A program made the position numbers and the translations under genes. DNA of 33,102 bases from WJKP01 sp964531215 (GTDB lineage: Bacteria > Patescibacteriota > Patescibacteriia > CAIXNZ01): contig CAZHFK010000007.1 in the NCBI GenBank assembly GCA_964531215.1, forward strand, positions 1-33,102, read 5' to 3'. The number at the start of each line of letters is the position of its first letter. Position 1 is the stretch's first letter. Below, in pieces: positions 9,312-17,369 of this stretch. The notes beneath the pieces were generated by a model, which worked only from the letters and a program-made list of their open reading frames with translations, was not told the origin of the DNA and searched no databases.

Positions 9312-10235
9312 TTAAAAATTAAATTCTTGCCAACCACATCTATTAATATAATCGAGCCAAACGCCATCACAAACATTATTCCACTGACAATCTTTGCATT
9401 TTTCATGCTTTATCTTAAATTTATCAGCTTTACGCTTTTGCCAATTAAACGCTTCCCTGTCATTACGGCGATTATTAAAGGCAATAATATTGGTATTATA
9501 ATCTTTTAATTCCCCCAAATAATTATTTTTTTCTTTATTCTTAATTAAACAAGGCGGGATACCCTCAAAAGAGATATTAAGACCTTTTTTCTCAGCCAAC
9601 TCAATGATTAAATCTACATAAGGCAAAAAATCGCAATATTTTAAATGCAAATCATCAGCATGATTTTGAGCTCTGCCATGTAACCAAATATAATTCAAAC
9701 GAAAATCCCCTATGCCTAAATTATTAAAAAATTCTAATGTCTTAATAATATCCTTATAGTTTTTTTTATTAATAACAAAATTAATACTTATTTTATTTTT
9801 TATCAAACCTTGATTATAAAAATCCAATAAATTTTTTAAGCCATTATATTTTTCCAACCAACCGCCTTTTCTTTGAGTTAAATAATCTTCCACCGTATCT
9901 AGATGACTGTGAACTGAAACAGAAAAACGATTAGCACCATTTTTTATTAACTTATACAAAAATTCTCTATCATTATATCTCCGACCATTACTAATTATAT
10001 GAATTATTTTAAATCCAGATATTTTGCATAATTTTATAATTTTAAAAATATCAGGATGCAAAGTAAATTCTCCGCCCAAAAAACCGATTAATTGATAACC
10101 TTGATTTCTAGAATTTATTATTTCTAGGCTTATAGTCTTATAATCGACAAATGAGCTAATTCCTTCAAACTCAACCATACAAAATTTACATTCATTATTA
10201 CAAACATTGCCGATATTTATTTCAATATTTTTCAT
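9312..10235 (-). CDS. Radical SAM enzyme with SPASM-like tail (array copy 4)
   Basis: This is a 307-residue paralog of the array. It shows C12-x3-C16-x2-C19, a GGEF variant of the GGE loop at 54-57, SVHSHLD in the H-x-H segment followed by DYLTQRKGGW, NFVINKKNY, GIPPCLIKN (PxC motif) and a terminal CKDCQWNNVCDG motif. It ends in WQEFNF, as some siblings end in NEF or DEF. It starts at ATG and overlaps the stop of copy 5 by 4 nt (ATGA), which suggests translational coupling. The substrate is unknown; the family features argue for a cytoplasmic enzyme with two iron-sulfur clusters. Confidence 0.87.
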   Translation of the reverse strand: MKNIEINIGNVCNNECKFCMVEFEGISSFVDYKTISLEIINSRNQGYQLIGFLGGEFTLHPDIFKIIKLCKISGFKIIHIISNGRRYNDREFLYKLIKNGANRFSVSVHSHLDTVEDYLTQRKGGWLEKYNGLKNLLDFYNQGLIKNKISINFVINKKNYKDIIKTLEFFNNLGIGDFRLNYIWLHGRAQNHADDLHLKYCDFLPYVDLIIELAEKKGLNISFEGIPPCLIKNKEKNNYLGELKDYNTNIIAFNNRRNDREAFNWQKRKADKFKIKHEKCKDCQWNNVCDGVWLDYINRCGWQEFNF

Positions 10236-11110
10236 ATAACAGCTTTTAATTCATTATCGCCAAATAATTTTACATAATCCGAATCTATTCCCAGACATAA
10301 CTCACTATAAGGGCATTTCTGACATTCGCTATTTTTGTATTTTTTCCTGTCAAAGACAACTTCTTTGCCTTTTATATCAAACTTGTCCCTTCGATCAAAA
10401 TATAAATTATTAGCTAAAAAATAATTTTCCCCCAAAATACAAAAAGGTATATCTGCAAAACGCAATTTAACATCATCGGACATACCTTCTGAAATCTCAT
10501 TTAAATATGGCTTAAGTTTATCAAACTTTATAGCATAATCTTTATTATAATCCTCTATAGCCATGCTGGTTAGGCTTATTTCTTTAATACCTTTTTCAAT
10601 AATATATCGAACAATATCGTTTAGATATTGATAATTAATATTATTAATCACAATATTGGCTTTCAAAATCCTACCTTTAAAAAATTTTTTAATATTTTGC
10701 ATTGCTCTGGCCTGCTGAGAAAATAAAGCCTTATTATTGCATTGTTTATTAACTAAATCCTGATTATGTCCATGGATTGAAATAATCAAATCGTCAATAA
10801 AAGGCAGATGTGTTTGTGCGACTTTTTCATTAGCCAAAACACTACCATTTGTAGTAACAGCAGTTAAAAAATTATACTCTTTGGCAATTTTTAAAATTTG
10901 CAAAAAATTATTTTCCAAAAAAGGTTCTCCACCTAACAAATTAACGTGATTATAATTTGCAGCTTTATATTTATTAAATAGTTCTCTAATTTTTTTTTCT
11001 GTCTGTAAAACTTTTTTTTGTTTAAATTTTTCTCTATTTCTTTTCTCAATACAAAAAACGCAATCGTTGTTACATTTAAATCCTATATATATTTCAAATC
11101 TTTTAGTCAT
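10232..11110 (-). CDS. Radical SAM enzyme with SPASM-like tail (array copy 5)
   Basis: This 292-residue paralog has C13-x3-C17-x2-C20, GGEPFL at 60-65, SIHGHNQD in the H-x-H segment, NIVINNINY, DIPFCILGE (PxC motif) and CQKCPYSELCLG near the C-terminus. The D-x-L-T motif after HGH is replaced by VNKQC, a departure from the siblings. The gene overlaps copy 6 by 8 nt and copy 4 by 4 nt, so it sits in a tightly coupled run. The radical SAM assignment is firm and the substrate unknown. Confidence 0.87.
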   Translation of the reverse strand: MTKRFEIYIGFKCNNDCVFCIEKRNREKFKQKKVLQTEKKIRELFNKYKAANYNHVNLLGGEPFLENNFLQILKIAKEYNFLTAVTTNGSVLANEKVAQTHLPFIDDLIISIHGHNQDLVNKQCNNKALFSQQARAMQNIKKFFKGRILKANIVINNINYQYLNDIVRYIIEKGIKEISLTSMAIEDYNKDYAIKFDKLKPYLNEISEGMSDDVKLRFADIPFCILGENYFLANNLYFDRRDKFDIKGKEVVFDRKKYKNSECQKCPYSELCLGIDSDYVKLFGDNELKAVI

Positions 11111-12041
11111 ATTTTTTAACTTTATCTATAATTAATTTTGCTGAAATATCCTGAGGCATCAATTCTTTTTCTGAAAAATAATCTCCCATTGCATAAAGAC
11201 CGGCACAAATACTTTCCAAAGAACATTTTTTACATTGTTTTGCTTTTTGATAGAAAAAATAATTTTGCTTACTATAACTGTCTTCCCTGTCATCCAAAAA
11301 AATAATTGTACGTCCCTCTCCCTTAATAATTTTCCTAGTCTCTGTTGAATAATGAGAGTAATTTAACATATAGCACAAAGGAACTCTTTCTACTCGAAAA
11401 GACTTATTGTATTTACTTAAAAAAGCCAAGGCATGATTAAGTGATTTTTTAAAATCAATTAACTGCGGTACTAAATATTTATTTGACTCAACCCGATTCA
11501 TACGGGGATCCAAATTATTAAAAATGTAATGGCTAATTTCTGGAAACTTTCTAACAAAAAATTTAATGTTTCTATCTAAACTTTTTGCATTTTTGCTATT
11601 AATAACAGTGTTAAGATTTACTGCGACATTAAGTTTTTGGGCATTAATTAATGTTTTTATTATATTTTTAAATGAATCTGATGTTTGGCTTAAATTATCT
11701 TGTATCTTAGGATTAACAGAATGTACTGAGACATGCATTAATGACAAACCGGCCTTTTTTAATTCATTCAAAAAATTAAAATCAGCGGTTAACTGACCAT
11801 TGGTAATTATTCTACTTTCCAAACCTTGATCTTGACAATATTTTAATAAATCGGGCAAAGCTTTATTTAAAGTCGGCTCACCACCGGTAAAAATAATCCC
11901 GTCAACCTTGGATTTAATAAAATCGTCTATATAATATTTGGCTTGATTAAAATTCAAAACATTGCCATTTTCTGGATTAGAACAAAAAAGACAATTTTGG
12001 TTACAGGTTCTATTCAATTGGATATAACCCAAGTTAGCCAT
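11103..12041 (-). CDS. Radical SAM enzyme with SPASM-like tail (array copy 6)
   Basis: This 312-residue paralog has C13-x3-C17-x2-C20, TGGEPTL at 52-58, SVHSVNPKIQDNLSQ in the family segment (first His kept, second replaced by Val), NTVINSKN, RVPLCYMLNY (PxC motif) and CKKCSLESICAG near the end. About 25 further residues form a lysine-rich tail. It overlaps the HemW-like gene upstream and copy 5 downstream by 8 nt each. The function beyond radical SAM chemistry cannot be read. Confidence 0.87.
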   Translation of the reverse strand: MANLGYIQLNRTCNQNCLFCSNPENGNVLNFNQAKYYIDDFIKSKVDGIIFTGGEPTLNKALPDLLKYCQDQGLESRIITNGQLTADFNFLNELKKAGLSLMHVSVHSVNPKIQDNLSQTSDSFKNIIKTLINAQKLNVAVNLNTVINSKNAKSLDRNIKFFVRKFPEISHYIFNNLDPRMNRVESNKYLVPQLIDFKKSLNHALAFLSKYNKSFRVERVPLCYMLNYSHYSTETRKIIKGEGRTIIFLDDREDSYSKQNYFFYQKAKQCKKCSLESICAGLYAMGDYFSEKELMPQDISAKLIIDKVKKYD

Positions 12042-13410
12042 TTTGACGATTTAAATAATTATTTAACAAATAATTATAATTAAAAAAATATTTAATATAT
12101 ATAGAAAAATCAAGAATATCCTTATTTTTAAATATAAAAATATCATCTTTTATTTCTGCCTTATTCTTGCTTAATAAAAATTCTATTTCCGCATTGAAAT
12201 AATCAAAAAAATCACAAGCAAATATTTTTTTAAAAAATAAATTATTGATTTCCCTGTAACGCCATAATTCCAATATTACATAATTTCTTATCTGATCATC
12301 CTTGGAAAAACGAAAACCTTCATAATGCGTATTTGATAAATTTAATTTATTTCTATCAAGACAAAATTCTTCAATAGCAAAAACCTGATTTTGAATAAAA
12401 TTCTCTGCACCTCTGCCGATACCCAAAACCGAATTGTTCATCTTAATATTCCATTGGGGATAATAATCTAATTTATCAGTATGCCCTTTTTTAACATAAC
12501 GATAAAGATTCATTATCTCGGAATTTTTAGTTTCTTCAATATAGTCAAAATCCACCATTAATTCTATTACTTTTTTATATAAACGTGGAAAACTATCTAA
12601 ATGTTTATTAACATAATATTGCGGCTTATTCTTGTCTTTTTCAAATTTATAGTTATGGATATATTTATAAATCGTAATCGAGGGAACGCCTATTTTTAAA
12701 ATTTCTTTCAAATTTTGTAAAAAGCTGTCCTCGCTTTCATCCGGTAAACCGACAATTAAATCAATATTAAAATCATCAAATTTTTTATTAATTACATAAT
12801 TTAAAAGATCACGCAAAGGATTAATAGACAAATTACCAAACCTGGATATTTTTTCCAAAATATTACAATTTAAAGTTTGCACGCCCATACTCAATCTGCT
12901 TATACCATATCTCTTGCATATATCAATTTTTTTATAGGAAGCTGTCACTGGCGACATTTCCATTGTTCTTAACCCTTTTTCATTAAATTTAAAATTTTTA
13001 TTGATTTTTTTTAATAGATATTCAATTTGCACTTCAGACAAAATTGAAGGAGTACCCCCGCCAATATACAAGGCTTTAAATTCATTAGCTGAAAACAATT
13101 TACTATATATGGAAATCATTTTTGACAAATAAGACAAATATGTTTTTAAATCATTTTCATCTCTTAAAACTGTTGTATCATTATCACAATAAGCACAACG
13201 GCTTTTATAACAAAAAGGTAAATGAAAATATAAATATAAAAAAGGATCTTTTTCTTTATACAAAAAATACCGCCAATAATTAATCATGGTTACCAAATTC
13301 CATTTAGTTTCCTGGCCAATATAAAGATAATCACTGGGATAAACCAAATTATATTTATAAGTAATATCTTTAAAAAAATTAAATCTGTTTTTTAAATCTG
13401 TGTCAATCAT
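12034..13410 (-). CDS. HemW/HemN-like radical SAM enzyme
   Basis: This 458-residue protein follows the coproporphyrinogen-oxidase-like radical SAM plan: HLPFC at 63-67, IGGGTPS at 116-122, METSP-like MEMSP, then RLSMGVQTLN and NIDLIVGLP, and a C-terminal HemN-like part. The cluster motif is C67-x4-C72-x2-C75 rather than the usual C-x3-C-x2-C, a visible one-residue insertion. The wider family includes haem chaperones (HemW), coproporphyrinogen dehydrogenases and class C methyltransferases, so haem synthesis should not be assumed. No haem gene is nearby, and the location inside a tailoring array favours a class C-type role (inference). It overlaps both neighbours (4 and 8 nt). Confidence 0.82.
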   Translation of the reverse strand: MIDTDLKNRFNFFKDITYKYNLVYPSDYLYIGQETKWNLVTMINYWRYFLYKEKDPFLYLYFHLPFCYKSRCAYCDNDTTVLRDENDLKTYLSYLSKMISIYSKLFSANEFKALYIGGGTPSILSEVQIEYLLKKINKNFKFNEKGLRTMEMSPVTASYKKIDICKRYGISRLSMGVQTLNCNILEKISRFGNLSINPLRDLLNYVINKKFDDFNIDLIVGLPDESEDSFLQNLKEILKIGVPSITIYKYIHNYKFEKDKNKPQYYVNKHLDSFPRLYKKVIELMVDFDYIEETKNSEIMNLYRYVKKGHTDKLDYYPQWNIKMNNSVLGIGRGAENFIQNQVFAIEEFCLDRNKLNLSNTHYEGFRFSKDDQIRNYVILELWRYREINNLFFKKIFACDFFDYFNAEIEFLLSKNKAEIKDDIFIFKNKDILDFSIYIKYFFNYNYLLNNYLNRQNG

Positions 13411-14555
13411 TTTATTGGTTTTAATATTTTAAATCCTTTTTCTCTAATTATATTTATATTCAAACCCGCACAAGTATCCACGAATTTACATTGACTACAA
13501 GAATCAGACTTTAAATTATATAAATAATTTATATAAAATCTAATAAATTTAAACAAATCAATAGCCTTATCATTATTTATAAAATTAAGATCAATTGGTT
13601 TGTTGATTAAATCTAAACAGACTGGCATTTTAGTTAACTCTTCTATCCTTAAATTAAATTTTTTTTCGTCATTAGCCAAAGCTTCTTTTATAATCATCAA
13701 TTTATTACAAAAATCATTCAAATTACAAAACTCACAACGCTCTTTATTCCGACAAGGCATTATCAGGTCTTCATACAAATATTTATTAAAAATTTCCTGC
13801 CGACCCAAAACATCATCAAATAATTTATCAGGAGGTTGAATTAAAAATTCATACCCCTGTAAATATTTTGCCGGAAAACGATTTGTCCAAATATGAAAAC
13901 GTTTATCATTTTTGGCTAATTCAAAAACTTTTTGTAAGAAAGGTAATGCTTGCTTAAAATCATAAAATAATTTTTTTTTATTCTGCCAAGCCCTGCCAAA
14001 AGGAACTACCTGTAGTAAATCATATTCAAAAACACCATGTTTCTCTGAAAAAAACCTAATCATCTCATAAATATGCTGAAAATTTAAACGATTGATCACA
14101 ATATCTATATTAACTATAACTTGAGGAAATTTTCTTATATTAATTAATCCTTGCAATGCCTGTTCAAAAGAACCCTGCACGCCTGTAAAATTATCATGTA
14201 ACTCTGCTTTATGACCATGTAAAGAAAAAGTGACTTCAGATAAACCCGCTTTCAATGCTTGTTTAGCAAAACCATAATAACTAAACATCCGACCATTAGT
14301 AATAGTCTGAATTTCCCTAAAACCACTTACTTTTGCGTAATTAATAATATCCAAAAAATTAGGATGAATTGAAGCCTCTCCACCACTAATTATTAAACGC
14401 TTGGTATTTTTTTTATCAATTTCTTGTATTTGCTGTTTTATAACGGCTAAATCATTAAAAAAACCATTTTTCTGATTATCAGAATCAAGGCAAAAAATAC
14501 AATTGTTATTACATTGGCTATTTATAGAAAGCCAAAATTTATCTATCTCGGACAT
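13407..14555 (-). CDS. Radical SAM enzyme with duplicated auxiliary-cluster module (array copy 8)
   Basis: At 382 residues this paralog is about 80 longer than its siblings. It has C15-x3-C19-x2-C22, SGGEAS at 58-63, SLHGHKAELHDNFTG in the family segment and DIVINRLNF. The tail module appears twice. The first copy has RFPAKYLQGYE (the Cys of PxC lost) and CEFCNLNDFC. The second has MPVCLDL and CSQCKFVDTCAG. Both triads are CxxCx5C, so the protein may carry an additional cluster, or the first copy may be degenerate. It lies 2 nt after the PLP decarboxylase gene and overlaps the HemW-like gene by 4 nt. The substrate is unknown. Confidence 0.86.
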   Translation of the reverse strand: MSEIDKFWLSINSQCNNNCIFCLDSDNQKNGFFNDLAVIKQQIQEIDKKNTKRLIISGGEASIHPNFLDIINYAKVSGFREIQTITNGRMFSYYGFAKQALKAGLSEVTFSLHGHKAELHDNFTGVQGSFEQALQGLINIRKFPQVIVNIDIVINRLNFQHIYEMIRFFSEKHGVFEYDLLQVVPFGRAWQNKKKLFYDFKQALPFLQKVFELAKNDKRFHIWTNRFPAKYLQGYEFLIQPPDKLFDDVLGRQEIFNKYLYEDLIMPCRNKERCEFCNLNDFCNKLMIIKEALANDEKKFNLRIEELTKMPVCLDLINKPIDLNFINNDKAIDLFKFIRFYINYLYNLKSDSCSQCKFVDTCAGLNINIIREKGFKILKPIK

Positions 14556-14557
14556 AT

Positions 14558-15628
14558 TTAAATTTTATCAATAAAAAATATTTGTGGCTTCGGCAAAGAA
14601 TGGAAATTATTAGCATAACAAACAGAATAAGCTCCCATATTATAAAAACATAAAATATCATTCAAGCTAGGCATAATACAATCTTCTTTGGAAAAAAGTT
14701 TTATGTGATCACAAGTTGGTCCATAAAAATTATTTTTTTTAAACTTTTCTAATTCTGAATACTTATTAAGTACTTCAAAATTAAAATCATTACCGATCAT
14801 ACCACTAGGCTTACCGGCATCTAAATAAATATGGCTTTCTTTATCTTTATATCCTGAAGCCAAAACCTTGGTTATTAAATAACCGGAATTTTTTACTACA
14901 TATAAACCGGGTTCAACATAAAATTTAATATCACAACTGGCTTTCAAATCTTTTAAGATATTATTAAGATTATTCAAGTAATTAAAATCGATTTCTTTGT
15001 CGATAGGCTCAAATCCCCCACCGATATTAATTAATTCTAAATTATTAAAATACAGCTCCTTAAGTTCAAAACATCGCTTCAACGAATTATCAACCCAGCC
15101 ATAAAAAGTCAACCCCTTAATTTCATCTTTAAAATCATTTATAGAATCACACATTTTCTTAATAGTTTTTAAATCTGCACCGAATTCTTTATTATGATGA
15201 TGACTTTTTGATTTAACCGCTTCTACTCTTAAAACAAAAAATGGTTCAGAAACTATTTTTTTTATTTTATAATATTCGTCAATATTATCAAAAACAAAAT
15301 ATTTAAGTCCTTGCTTGGCCGCAAATTCTAAATCAGAAATTTTTTTAATTGGATTCCCAAAAATAATTTTATCTGGCTCTATACCTAAATTCAATAACTT
15401 TTCTAATTCTTGCTTGGAAGCAATCTCAAAACCGGAGTCAAGCTGATTTAATTTATCTAAAATGATTTCTTCGGAATTAGCTTTTAATGAATAATAAAAT
15501 TCGGCTTCAGGTAAACTTTGACGAAAAAAATAATAATTTTCCTTGACTTGAGACAAATCAAATAAATAAAAAGGCGTTTCTTGTTTTTTAATTAAATCTA
15601 ATATTTTATTTTTAATAATTTTATTCAT
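14558..15628 (-). CDS. Fold-III PLP-dependent decarboxylase (Orn/DAP/Arg decarboxylase family 2)
   Basis: Family members decarboxylate ornithine, diaminopimelate, arginine or carboxynorspermidine using PLP. This 356-residue protein shows the PLP lysine K49 in YYSLKANS, FGNPIK near 90, KEFGAD near 147, a glycine loop INIGGGFEP near 201-209, YVEPGL at 238-242, GPTCDH at 303-308 and MGAYS at 331-335. Two usual active-site features are altered: EPGR reads EPGL, and the SFHVGS segment reads TFYGWV, losing the His that stacks on PLP in ornithine decarboxylase. It may have an unusual substrate or weak activity. It overlaps the upstream radical SAM gene by 8 nt, so it probably works on the same pathway. 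The exact substrate is undecided. Confidence 0.82.
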   Translation of the reverse strand: MNKIIKNKILDLIKKQETPFYLFDLSQVKENYYFFRQSLPEAEFYYSLKANSEEIILDKLNQLDSGFEIASKQELEKLLNLGIEPDKIIFGNPIKKISDLEFAAKQGLKYFVFDNIDEYYKIKKIVSEPFFVLRVEAVKSKSHHHNKEFGADLKTIKKMCDSINDFKDEIKGLTFYGWVDNSLKRCFELKELYFNNLELINIGGGFEPIDKEIDFNYLNNLNNILKDLKASCDIKFYVEPGLYVVKNSGYLITKVLASGYKDKESHIYLDAGKPSGMIGNDFNFEVLNKYSELEKFKKNNFYGPTCDHIKLFSKEDCIMPSLNDILCFYNMGAYSVCYANNFHSLPKPQIFFIDKI

Positions 15629-16478
15629 TATTAAATTTATTTAATATTTCAACTTCATTTGGTTCTTTTCTAATATAATTAACGTAATTCTTGGTAAATC
15701 CGACACAATTATCTTTTTTATGCAAACAATGATTACATTGCTCTGACCATATTAATTCTTTATCTAAATCTTCTTCTTTAATAAATCTATCAGCATAAGA
15801 TATTAAAATGCACTTGGGGAATTTTTCAATAAAAAATCTTATATTTTCTTTTTCCAAATTTTTAATAACTTGATAAAGAATAGGTTGAAGATTCGTTAAA
15901 GGCATGGCTAATTTTCTATATACAGTCAAATTACCATTAAAAATCAAATTTGATAATTTAATAGCTGCTTTTTTATTAGTATCTAAGCTCATTATAAAAT
16001 CCACTATCTGACCTAAATATTTATAATTCAATTTTGTTATGACAATATTAATAATTAACTCCCCTTGAAAATAACGCAAAAGAAATTTAATGCCATTAAC
16101 TGTTTCTTCATAACTATTTTTTCTTTGTGTAACCAATTCATGAAGAAATTTAGTATGACCATGCAATGTAGTACGGCAATTAATAACACCCAAGCGATTG
16201 AATTCTTTAACTAATTCCGAATCCAACAAAGTCGAATTAGTCGCAATACCAGATTTTAATTTTTTTTCATTGGCATACTCAAGTACTGCTATCAAATCTT
16301 GCTTATACAAAAGCGGCTCACCGCCATAAAAATCCAAATACTTAAAATTACCAAGCTTAGCTTTGTCTATTTCTTTTTTAGCTTGTTCTATTTTATATTT
16401 TTTTGACTTATCAAATAAATTAAAACAAAACAAACATTTATTATTACAATTATAATTTAAATCAATTGAATAATGCAT
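15621..16478 (-). CDS. Radical SAM enzyme with SPASM-like tail (array copy 9)
   Basis: This 285-residue paralog has C11-x3-C15-x2-C18, YGGEPLL at 51-57, TLHGHTKFLHELVTQ in the H-x-H segment, NIVITKLNY, KFPKCILISY (PxC motif) and a tail CNHCLHKKDNCVG. The tail is CxxCx6C, one residue longer than in the other copies. It is the most upstream copy of the paralog array, 3 nt after the DUF364 gene, and overlaps the decarboxylase by 8 nt. The substrate is unknown. Confidence 0.87.
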   Translation of the reverse strand: MHYSIDLNYNCNNKCLFCFNLFDKSKKYKIEQAKKEIDKAKLGNFKYLDFYGGEPLLYKQDLIAVLEYANEKKLKSGIATNSTLLDSELVKEFNRLGVINCRTTLHGHTKFLHELVTQRKNSYEETVNGIKFLLRYFQGELIINIVITKLNYKYLGQIVDFIMSLDTNKKAAIKLSNLIFNGNLTVYRKLAMPLTNLQPILYQVIKNLEKENIRFFIEKFPKCILISYADRFIKEEDLDKELIWSEQCNHCLHKKDNCVGFTKNYVNYIRKEPNEVEILNKFNNE

Positions 16479-16481
16479 ATC

Positions 16482-17369
16482 TTATTTATATATATATAAA
16501 TAATTTTTATCATCACCACTATGGCCGCATAATTTCTTATAATTATATATATCGGCCTCTTTTTTTATATTAGTAAAAATATCCGACACACCTCTATTGA
16601 ACAACTCTAGCGGATAAATGCTAGCACTTGGACCCTGAACAATAATCTTTGCACAATTATTGGAATATTTTAATAAATCTTCCATTGTTTTATTAGCCAG
16701 AGCCGAACCGCTAATAAAAGCCACATTTGACTGGCTTAATATATATTGATTTTTATCACCGCAAGATAAAAAAACTTCACCATTAAAATTTAATTCTTTT
16801 TTCAAATCAGTTAATTCCTTGACTGCCTTTTCTAAAAATTTATTATTTTTAAAAATATAATCAGAAATGTATAATTTACTTACATTTTGGCGCAAAAAAC
16901 TATACAAACCGCCACCATAACCTATTAAAGTCGCTGTATCGGTTGATTTTATCATGGGGTCCAAATAATTAAGCCAAGAATCATCATTCATTATTTTTTG
17001 CATATTTAAACCTAAATTTGATAATTCCTTTTTATTTAAAAATGATTGAGATAAAGCTGAAATAATCGCTAAATATAAAGATCTTTGCCAATTATTATTA
17101 ATTTTTTTAAAATAATTTAATAATAAAGGATCTTGGCAGATTATTTTTTTTATTTTAATTTCAGTAGTCAGTGGATCATAATCAGCTTTTTCTTTATTGA
17201 AATTCATTTGCAAATCATAATTAGCCGAAGTACCGATGTTACCATTGGACAATTTAACAAAAGTAGTGTCAGCTCTAAGATACAAATCAGTTATTGCTAA
17301 AGAATTCAGATCAATTTTATCTTTCAGTAAATCAAATGTTTTTTTTAAAATTATATCCATATTTACCAT
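16482..17369 (-). CDS. DUF364-type putative metal-chelation/Rossmann protein
   Basis: This 295-residue protein resembles the DUF364 family (putative heavy-metal chelation domain). Supporting segments are LIGYGGGLYSFLR near 148-160, SNVAFISGSALANKTMEDLL and KIIVQGPSASIYP, which follow the family order. The family has no firmly assigned reaction. The last 20 residues, beginning KLCGHSGDD, recall the GHSCGD segment at the start of the extension of array copy 1. The ATG at 17369 overlaps the upstream stop by 7 nt; an alternative ATG at 17360 leaves a 2-nt gap. It may act in metal or sulfur handling for the island, but that is a guess. Confidence 0.65.
   Translation of the reverse strand: MVNMDIILKKTFDLLKDKIDLNSLAITDLYLRADTTFVKLSNGNIGTSANYDLQMNFNKEKADYDPLTTEIKIKKIICQDPLLLNYFKKINNNWQRSLYLAIISALSQSFLNKKELSNLGLNMQKIMNDDSWLNYLDPMIKSTDTATLIGYGGGLYSFLRQNVSKLYISDYIFKNNKFLEKAVKELTDLKKELNFNGEVFLSCGDKNQYILSQSNVAFISGSALANKTMEDLLKYSNNCAKIIVQGPSASIYPLELFNRGVSDIFTNIKKEADIYNYKKLCGHSGDDKNYLYIYK

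Noticed and set aside
12034..13410. Calling this gene hemW or hemN
   Set aside because: The Cys spacing differs and no haem context exists; only family level is justified.
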